Source: Nonomuraea gerenzanensis (lineage in GTDB: Bacteria; Actinomycetota; Actinomycetes; Streptosporangiales; Streptosporangiaceae). From it: a DNA stretch of 64,000 nucleotides. Shown one piece after another: positions 58,367 through 64,000 of this stretch. The stretch's first letter is position 1, and each line of letters opens with the position of its first letter. The position numbers and the translations under genes were made by a program. The stretch covers positions 7,874,001 to 7,938,000 of the forward strand of contig NZ_CP084058.1 in NCBI RefSeq assembly GCF_020215645.1, written 5' to 3'. Under the pieces are notes generated by a model. That model searched no databases, was not told the DNA's origin, and was given only the letters and a program-made list of their open reading frames with translations.

Positions 58367-59182
58367 TCAGATGCGGAAGAACAGGTTCAGGTACCGATCG
58401 GCGACCCCCAGATCACCGCGCACCGTCCCCGCGTTGCTCCGCCCGAACGTCGTGAGCACCATGCTCCCGGCATCGAACTCGATCACCGCCGGCAGCCCCT
58501 CCAGGCCACCCGGCTCGTACGTCATCCCCTGCGAGCCCACCGAGACCCGGAAGTCACCCCCGTTGACCCCACCGACCCGGATCCCGATCTCGAACGGCGT
58601 CAGATCGGCCCCCTGCCGGATCGTGGACTGCCACAGCACGAACATGAACGGCACCAGCAGATCGGCCGCCTCCCCCGGCAGCCCGTGCGCGCGCCCGCTC
58701 CCCTGCCGGATGTCCCACGAGTGCACCGCGTAGTCCATGAGCTGGCCCGCCGCGTAGAAGTAGGCCGGCAGCGGCCCCATGTAGAAGTGCGGGACGGTCA
58801 GCCCGGCCCACTCGGGCTCGGCGAGCCCCCGCAGGATCTGCTGCATCCGCTCGAAGTCGGTCCTGAGCCGGTCGAGCAGTTCCTTCTGCGGGACCCCGCG
58901 CAGCGCCAGGGCCTGGGAGTTGACCCGGTCGCCCATCCCGGGCAGCCCGTACGCCGTCCCGGGGTCACCGCCGCGCCGGGCGACGTCGAAGGCGGCGAAG
59001 TACCCTTCGGTCGTGTCGACGAGGTGCGCGACGACGTCGCGCGTCGTCCAGCCCGTGCAGGCGGTCGGTGCCTCCCAGGCGTCCTCCGGCTCGGCCAGCG
59101 CGAACAAGCGCTCGGCCTCCTGGCGGACGACTCGCAGGATCGTGTCCTTTCCCGCGTACGAGGTGGCATCCCATTCGTTCAT
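58367..59182 (-). CDS. Mycothiol-type maleylpyruvate isomerase family protein (DinB fold)
   Basis: 271 residues. The N-terminal four-helix DinB domain shows the metal-binding histidine in RDVVAHLVDT and the usual ACTGWTTRD ahead of it; the third ligand region is YAVHSWDIRQG. The C-terminal part (SQGMTYEPGG, GDLGVADRYLNLF) resembles an SCP2-like module. Such proteins use mycothiol as cofactor in detoxification or isomerisation. I start at the ATG at 59182, eight bases after GGAGG; a GTG nine bases upstream overlaps that site. Confidence 0.82.
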   Translation of the reverse strand: MNEWDATSYAGKDTILRVVRQEAERLFALAEPEDAWEAPTACTGWTTRDVVAHLVDTTEGYFAAFDVARRGGDPGTAYGLPGMGDRVNSQALALRGVPQKELLDRLRTDFERMQQILRGLAEPEWAGLTVPHFYMGPLPAYFYAAGQLMDYAVHSWDIRQGSGRAHGLPGEAADLLVPFMFVLWQSTIRQGADLTPFEIGIRVGGVNGGDFRVSVGSQGMTYEPGGLEGLPAVIEFDAGSMVLTTFGRSNAGTVRGDLGVADRYLNLFFRI

Positions 59183-59323
59183 GCCGTTCACCTCCTACGG
59201 CGAACGACAGTCCTCGACGGTTCACATGTCAATGTTCCAGGCGGAGAGAATCCCCTGGGGCGGGTGCCGATGCCGGGCGGGCAGGCGGGCAGGCCCCAGG
59301 GGATCCCCGATCAGGCGCCCGGA

Positions 59324-60985
59324 TCAGGCACAGGTGTAGCCCGACGGCGTCTGCGTGTTGCCGTTCGGGCGGTTGACCTGGAAGCCGAACGTGGTGCTGG
59401 CGTTCGGTGCCAGGTTGCCGTTGTAGGCGGCGTTCCTGGCGGTGACGGTCTGGCCGCTGACGGTCAGGGCGGCGTTCCACGACCCGGCGAGCGTGTGGCC
59501 GGCGGGCAGCGTGAACGTGACGGTCCAGCCGGTGATCGCCGACGAGCCGCTGTTGGTGACGGTGACGGGCTGGACGACGTAGCCGTTGTTCCACTGCGTC
59601 TGCACGGTGCCCACGGCGGTGCATCCGCCACCCACGGGGCCGGACTGCGTGGTGAACGTGGCCAGCGCGGAGTTCGCCGAGAGGTTCCCGGCTCCGTCAC
59701 GGGCGCGGACGTACACCTGGTACTGGGTGTTCGGGGTCAGCCCGGTGAGGTTGATGGAGTTGCTCGTGCTCTGGCCGAGCTGCGTGTCGGTCGTCCCCTG
59801 CTCGCGGTAGACGTTGTAGCCCGCCAGGCCGCTGCCGCCGCTGTCGGTGGAGGCGGTCCAGGTCAGCGTGGCGGAGTTGGACGTCACGTTGCTCGCGGTG
59901 GGCGTGCCCGGCGTGGTCGGCGGGGTCGGGTCGGTGGTGGTGCCGCCCGCCAGCGCGTCGTGCACGGCGGTGTAGGACGGCTTCTGCTGGTAGTTCTCGT
60001 CGTAGATCAGCGCTGCGCCCTCGCCGGGGAACGTGTCCGGCACCCAGGAGTACCTGTCGGTGAAACCCCAGATCGTCACGCCGGCGCAGGCGGTGACGGC
60101 GTTGCAGGCGTTGATCACGTTGCGGTAGTAGGTGGCCTGGGTGGTGTCCTTGCTGGTGCTCCTGGGCATCTGCATGCGCACGTCCAGCTCGGTGACGCGC
60201 ACCTGGACGCCGAGGTCGGCGAAGCGCTGCATGTTCTGCTGGATGTCGCTGGGGAAGCCGTACTGGATGGCGAGGTGGCCCTGGAAGCCCACGCAGTCCA
60301 CCGGCACGCCCTGCTGGCGCAGCGACGAGACCAGGTTGTACATCGCGGTGCTCTTGGCGTTGATGCCCTCGACGTTGTAGTCGTTGATGCACAGCCGGGC
60401 GTTGGGGTCGGCGGCGCGGGCGGCGCGGAAGGCGTCGGCGACGAAGCTCTGGCCGAGCGTGTTGTACCAGAACGAGCTGCGCCAGCCACCGTTCTCGTCG
60501 AAGATCTCGTTCACCACGTCCCACGACACCACGGCGGCGTTGCTGGCGTAGCGGCCGACGAGCTGGCTGATGTGGTTCTGCATCGCCGTACGCATCGCGC
60601 TGGCGCTCAGGCCCTGCACCCACCCGGGGGTCTGGCTGTGCCACACGAGGGTGTGGCCGTGGACCTGCTGGTTGTTCTGGGTGGCGAAGTTGACGATGGC
60701 GTCGGCGCCGGAGAAGTTGAACTGGCCCTGGCTGGGCTGGACGGTGTCCCACTTCATCACGTTCTCGGCGGTCACCTGGCTGAACTCCGTGGCCGCGATG
60801 TTGCGGTAGGCGGTCTCGTTGGCCAGCGGGCTGGTGGCGAGCGCCGTACCGATGAACTTGCTCCTCGCGGCGGCGTGCGTGCGCAGCGGCGCGGACGCTT
60901 CGGCCGAGGAGGCGGGCAGGAGGAAGGCTGCGAACATCCCCACTAACGTGAGGAGTCGTAGGAGCGAGGACGAATGCACGGTCAT
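59324..60985 (-). CDS. Secreted GH10 endo-1,4-beta-xylanase with FN3 and CBM2 modules
   Basis: 553 residues: signal peptide (1-31), GH10 barrel (about 40-345), linker, fibronectin type III (about 360-450) and a C-terminal family 2 carbohydrate-binding module (about 455-553). The acid/base Glu160 is in WDVVNEIFDE and the nucleophile Glu266 in VTELDVRM. The CBM shows the usual WNNGYVVQPVTVTNSG start and two flanking cysteines. A promoter and two GAAASTTTC palindromes lie upstream. Secreted breakdown of xylan, with the CBM anchoring to the polymer. Confidence 0.96.
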   Translation of the reverse strand: MTVHSSSLLRLLTLVGMFAAFLLPASSAEASAPLRTHAAARSKFIGTALATSPLANETAYRNIAATEFSQVTAENVMKWDTVQPSQGQFNFSGADAIVNFATQNNQQVHGHTLVWHSQTPGWVQGLSASAMRTAMQNHISQLVGRYASNAAVVSWDVVNEIFDENGGWRSSFWYNTLGQSFVADAFRAARAADPNARLCINDYNVEGINAKSTAMYNLVSSLRQQGVPVDCVGFQGHLAIQYGFPSDIQQNMQRFADLGVQVRVTELDVRMQMPRSTSKDTTQATYYRNVINACNAVTACAGVTIWGFTDRYSWVPDTFPGEGAALIYDENYQQKPSYTAVHDALAGGTTTDPTPPTTPGTPTASNVTSNSATLTWTASTDSGGSGLAGYNVYREQGTTDTQLGQSTSNSINLTGLTPNTQYQVYVRARDGAGNLSANSALATFTTQSGPVGGGCTAVGTVQTQWNNGYVVQPVTVTNSGSSAITGWTVTFTLPAGHTLAGSWNAALTVSGQTVTARNAAYNGNLAPNASTTFGFQVNRPNGNTQTPSGYTCA

Positions 60986-61010
60986 GACCTCCGGATGCAG
61001 GCACTCGATT

Positions 61011-61023
61011 CCGAAAGTTTCGG
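61011..61023. promoter_or_regulatory. CCGAAAGTTTCGG palindrome ahead of the xylanase gene
   Basis: Perfect 13-base palindrome with a single central base, 26 bases upstream of the start codon and downstream of the predicted transcription start. Streptomyces xylanase genes often carry a related CGAAACTTTCG element, so this is a likely repressor site. Confidence 0.6.
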
Positions 61024-61045
61024 CCTGCTTCAGGCCGCACGGCAG

Positions 61046-61074
61046 ACGGTATTGACATGCGAATCGCCGGTCAA
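61046..61074 (-). promoter_or_regulatory. Promoter of the xylanase gene
   Basis: TTGACC (61074-61069) and TACCGT (61051-61046) on the minus strand with a 17-base spacer. Transcription would start near 61039, upstream of the CCGAAAGTTTCGG site. Confidence 0.55.
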
Positions 61075-61134
61075 TGGCAAGCTCACAGCGACGCTAAAGC
61101 AGCAGTTGGAGAGCAGAAACTATCGGTAGATCAA

Positions 61135-61145
61135 TGAAACTTTCA
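61135..61145. promoter_or_regulatory. Second GAAASTTTC palindrome, TGAAACTTTCA
   Basis: Perfect 11-base palindrome with the GAAACTTTC core, 150 bases upstream of the xylanase start and about 100 bases ahead of the divergent acyl-CoA ligase. May act on either gene. Confidence 0.5.
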
Positions 61146-61182
61146 CGTGCCCGGGGTGCTCGATCGACCGTCTAGCGCTACG

Positions 61183-61198
61183 TACCTACCGGTCGGTA
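61183..61198. promoter_or_regulatory. TetR-type palindrome ahead of the acyl-CoA ligase gene
   Basis: TACCTACCGGTCGGTA, a 16-base near-palindrome of the kind bound by TetR regulators of fatty-acid and lipid genes. It ends 44 bases ahead of the ATG. No TetR gene lies next to it. Confidence 0.55.
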
Positions 61199-61242
61199 CT
61201 GTGAAATCTCCGGAATAATCGTCCAATGCGGGAGTTCTGCGT

Positions 61243-62904
61243 ATGTCTCTTTCGCACGCCCAGGTCCAGGCCCAGCTCACCGCCCCCGGCCAGCTCTTCG
61301 AGATCGAGGAGATCGGCGACACCGGCGTACGCACGTGGAAGCATGCTCCCGCCCACTTCCGCGCCCTGCTGGAGATGAGCAGGTTCCACGGCGAGAAGGT
61401 CTTCCTGGTCTACGAGGACGAGCACATCACGTTCGAGGAGCACTTCCGCCGCGCCGCCACCCTGGCCAACCGCCTGGTCGAGGAGTACGGCGTGGCCAAG
61501 GGCGACCGGGTGGCCGTGGCGATGCGCAACTACCCCGAGTGGGTGGTCTCCTTCTCGGCCGTGCTGGCGGCGGGGGCCATCGCCGTACCACTCAACGCCT
61601 GGTGGACGGAGGCCGAGCTGGCCTACGGCGTGCGCGACTCCGGAGCCAAGGTGCTGATCGCCGACGGCGAGCGCGCGGTCCGGCTGGCGGCCACGGGCGT
61701 GCCGATGATCGTCACCAGGGGCGAGGTGCCGGCGGGGGCGCGGGCGTTCGACGAGCTCCTGGGCGAGGTCGTGGCGGACGTGAAGCTGCCCGACGTCGAG
61801 CTGGCCCCGGAGGACCCGGCGACGATCTTCTACACCTCGGGCACGACCGGCAGCCCGAAGGGCGCGCTCGGCAGCCACCGCAACATCGGCCAGTCGCCCA
61901 TGACGGTCGCGTACGGCCTGATGAAGGCCGTCGCCATGGCCGGCAAGGACGTCGGCGCGGCGGCGGGCACCCGCAGGATCACGCTGCTGACCGTCCCGCT
62001 CTTCCACGTGACCGGCTGCTTCTCGGCCATGACGACGACGATGTTCAGCGGCGGCGGCCTGGTGCTGATGTACAAGTGGGACCCCGAGCAGGCGCTGCGC
62101 CTCATCGAGCGGGAGCGGGTCACCGCCATGATCGGCGTGCCGACCAACGCCTGGCAGCTCATGTCCCACCCGGACTTCGGCAAGTACGACCTGTCGTCCC
62201 TGGCCACCCTCGGCTACGGCGGCGCCCCCGCCCCGCCCAAGCTGCTGGAGCGCATCACCACGAACCTGCCCAACCGCGCCCCCTCCAACGGCTACGGCAT
62301 GACCGAGACCTCCGCCCTGGCCATCGGCAACGGCGGCGCCGACTACCAGGCCAAGCCCGACAGCATCGGCCTGCCGTCCGCCGTGGTGGACGTGCGCGTG
62401 GTGGACCCGATGGGCACCGAGCTGCCGCCGGGCGAGGTCGGCGAGCTGTGCGTGCGCGGCCCGAACGTCATCCTCGGCTACTGGAACAAGCCGGAGGCGA
62501 CCGCGCAGACGTTCGTCAACGGCTGGCTGCACACCGGCGACCTGGCCAAGATCGACGAAGAGGGCTTCGTCTACATCGTCGACCGCGCCAAGGACATGGT
62601 GATCAGGGGCGGCGAGAACGTCTACTGCGCCGAGGTGGAGGCGGCCCTGTTCGAGCATCCGGCCGTGGACGACGCCGCCGTGATCGGCGTGCCCCACGAC
62701 GAGCTGGGCGAGGAGGTCGGGGCGGTCATCCGGCTGGCGCCCGGCAAGACGGTCACGGCCGGGGAGCTGCAGGCGTTCCTGGCGGAGCGGATCGCCAAGT
62801 TCAAGATTCCGGTGCACGTCTGGTTCCGGGAGGGTGAGCTGCCGCGGAACCCTGGCGGGAAGATCCTCAAGACGCATCTGCGGCGGGAGGTTCTGGGCGG
62901 CTGA
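61243..62904 (+). CDS. Acyl-CoA synthetase (class I adenylate-forming enzyme)
   Basis: Activates a carboxylic acid with ATP and CoA, 553 residues. Motifs in order: TFEEHFRRAATLANRL near the N-terminus, the AMP loop FYTSGTTGSPKG near 195, GYGMTETSALAIG, GWLHTGDLAKIDEEG, and the C-terminal lysine loop NPGGKILKTHLRREVL. GGGAG lies eight bases ahead of the ATG. Substrate specificity cannot be read; the length and the TetR-type site suggest a medium- or long-chain fatty acid. It is followed by a strong hairpin. Confidence 0.92.
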   Translation: MSLSHAQVQAQLTAPGQLFEIEEIGDTGVRTWKHAPAHFRALLEMSRFHGEKVFLVYEDEHITFEEHFRRAATLANRLVEEYGVAKGDRVAVAMRNYPEWVVSFSAVLAAGAIAVPLNAWWTEAELAYGVRDSGAKVLIADGERAVRLAATGVPMIVTRGEVPAGARAFDELLGEVVADVKLPDVELAPEDPATIFYTSGTTGSPKGALGSHRNIGQSPMTVAYGLMKAVAMAGKDVGAAAGTRRITLLTVPLFHVTGCFSAMTTTMFSGGGLVLMYKWDPEQALRLIERERVTAMIGVPTNAWQLMSHPDFGKYDLSSLATLGYGGAPAPPKLLERITTNLPNRAPSNGYGMTETSALAIGNGGADYQAKPDSIGLPSAVVDVRVVDPMGTELPPGEVGELCVRGPNVILGYWNKPEATAQTFVNGWLHTGDLAKIDEEGFVYIVDRAKDMVIRGGENVYCAEVEAALFEHPAVDDAAVIGVPHDELGEEVGAVIRLAPGKTVTAGELQAFLAERIAKFKIPVHVWFREGELPRNPGGKILKTHLRREVLGG

Positions 62905-62915
62905 GCCTGATCATC

Positions 62916-62958
62916 CTCCTGGGGGATCGCTAGGTTGGGCGCCTCCGTCCCCCAGGAG
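62916..62958 (+). terminator. Hairpin after the acyl-CoA ligase gene
   Basis: Perfect 11-base stem (62916-62926 with 62948-62958) and a 21-base loop. The right arm contains AGGAG, the ribosome site of the next open frame (GTG at 62964), so it may also mask that site. Confidence 0.55.
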
Positions 62959-62963
62959 TGCCG

Positions 62964-63722
62964 GTGCGCCGCTACCGTTTCGGGTGGTTCGCCGCCTTTG
63001 TCACTGTCGTTCATCTGGGCGCGGTGTCGGTGCTCGCCGGAGTCGCGTTCGTGGGTGGTGACGGCGAGGGCTTGTGGTGGCTCGTCATCCGGGACGCGCC
63101 GCCCCTGCCCGTCTCCCCGGGTGGCTGGTGATCCTCCTGGCGGCGGCGACGGGCGGCTTGCAGGGCTGGGCCTGGTGGCAGGTGCTGTGCGGGCCCCGGC
63201 GCGGCGAGCCGCCCGCCGCCGCCCGAAGGCTGCGCGCCCATCCCGGTGAGTCACCTGCCACCGACCGGCAGATGCGCCTGCTGCGCGCCGCCCTCTCCAC
63301 CTACGCCGCCCTCAGCCTGCTCGGCGCGCCGCTGACCACGGTGACGCAGACGCGGTGGCCGCTCCTCGCGGCCCCAGCCGCGCAACTGGCCGTGGTCTGG
63401 CTGCTCTTTCCGCGTCCTGGCCGGGGTGATCCCCCTTTTCGTCCTCCAGGGCGGCAGCGTGTCCCTGCGCCTGGCCTGGCTCGCCCTCGACCTGCCCGTC
63501 GGCATCGGCACCCCCGCGATCCTCCTCCTGACCGCCGTCCTGCGCCGCACCCGCCGCCTCCTGCGCGCCACCGTCGCCGCCCTGTTCCTGTCCGCCCTCC
63601 TCCCGCTGATCTCGTACGCCGCCCCGCCCCGCCTCACGCACCGCCGCGACCCGTGGCCACCATCCGCCCCCGGCCACGCAGGCGACGGTGTCACCCGCCC
63701 AAGTGTCCGACCACCCGTGTGA
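62964..63722 (+). pseudogene. Membrane-protein gene broken by two frameshifts
   Basis: Three pieces read as one polytopic membrane protein. From the GTG at 62964: YRFGWFAAFVTVVHLGAVSV, ending at a stop at 63129-63131. The piece in the next frame continues LVILLAAATGGLQGWAWWQV to LAVVWLLF at about 63415. Then the first frame resumes with VIPLFVLQGGSVSLRLAWLA to SALLPLISYAAPP, stop at 63720. Alternatively the second piece is a separate gene started by the GTG at 63128, which overlaps the first stop by four bases. The second switch, near CCCCCTTTT at 63428-63436, has no such explanation. Not a recognised family. Confidence 0.55.
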
Positions 63723-63864
63723 CGGCCCTCACACCACCCCCGTTCCCCCTGCTCAGCACCGAAATCACCACCTCGCATTACCTGGCGCGTAATCGCGGCC
63801 CCTACCCCCTGGCTGACATCTTTCAACTGTCAGCACGAACAAGGCCATCTCCAAGGAGCCCGAT

Positions 63865-64000
63865 ATGACCGCCCTTACCGTCACCACCGACCGGATGAAG
63901 TTCCTGCGCCTGGCGCTGGCCGCGGACGCCGTCGTCACCGGCGGCAACGGGCTGATCTACCTCGCCTTCGCCGGCCCGGTAGGCACCCTGCTCGGCCCGG
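63865..64000 (+). CDS. Start of a small membrane-protein gene, cut by the window edge
   Basis: AAGGAG lies seven bases ahead of an ATG. The 45 visible residues (TTDRMKFLRLALAADAVVTG and a second hydrophobic piece LIYLAFAGPVGTLLGP) look like the first helix pair of an integral membrane protein. The 142 bases ahead of it carry AT-richer sequence that may hold its promoter. Function unknown. Confidence 0.65.
   Translation, partial: MTALTVTTDRMKFLRLALAADAVVTGGNGLIYLAFAGPVGTLLGP

Overview
The window is a very GC-rich actinobacterial chromosome segment. GTG and TTG starts are common, ATGA-type stop/start overlaps tie genes into operons, and nearly every gene has long open shadow frames. The gene set (arginine cluster with argR inside, GH42, GH38 and GH10 glycosidases, ABC sugar importers without their own ATPase, a DUF4916 Nudix protein, mycothiol-type DinB proteins) suggests a soil saprophyte of the Streptosporangiaceae, perhaps Nonomuraea; the genus is inference. 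I saw no rRNA, tRNA, CRISPR array, transposase or replication origin.

Layout. 1-8500: end of a DNA-3-methyladenine glycosylase gene, then the whole arginine pathway argC-J-B-D-F-R-G-H on the minus strand, with an ArgR-type operator at the argC start. 8646-9176: small membrane protein. 9177-17580: L-rhamnose catabolism (RhaEW, RhaI, RhaM; RhaB with a LacI regulator) interrupted by a GH42 beta-galactosidase, with five copies of an ACGTTTTAAT-like operator. 17643-22802: formate dehydrogenase FdhABC plus a 37-residue membrane peptide. 22827-27664: Nudix-like protein, unsecreted peptidoglycan amidase, sulfatase, sulfotransferase, secreted RTX-like protein. 27661-37344: an RpiR regulator divergent from a peptide-type ABC importer operon that also encodes MurQ, AnmK, a serine beta-lactamase-fold protein and a nitrilase-fold amidohydrolase, read here as uptake and recycling of cell-wall muropeptides. 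37417-43291: stand-alone sensor-domain protein, then a tight three-gene unit (DUF559-like nuclease, small helical protein, 1108-residue protein with two different P-loop NTPase domains). This is the best candidate for an undescribed system, possibly anti-phage defence or DNA processing. 43333-48605: subtilase, alpha/beta hydrolase lacking its serine, VOC protein. 48915-56292: GH38 mannosidase, ROK regulator and an ABC sugar importer. 56311-58201: AT-richer patch with a frameshifted Nudix-like pseudogene and an orphan membrane protein. 58367-64000: mycothiol-type isomerase family protein, GH10 xylanase with two GAAASTTTC palindromes, acyl-CoA synthetase behind a TetR-type palindrome, a broken membrane-protein gene, and the start of another membrane protein.

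Functionally the window combines core amino-acid synthesis with a scavenging set aimed at plant polymers (xylan, galactans, rhamnose, mannosides), sulfate esters and cell-wall fragments. Each catabolic block carries its own regulator and visible operator candidates.
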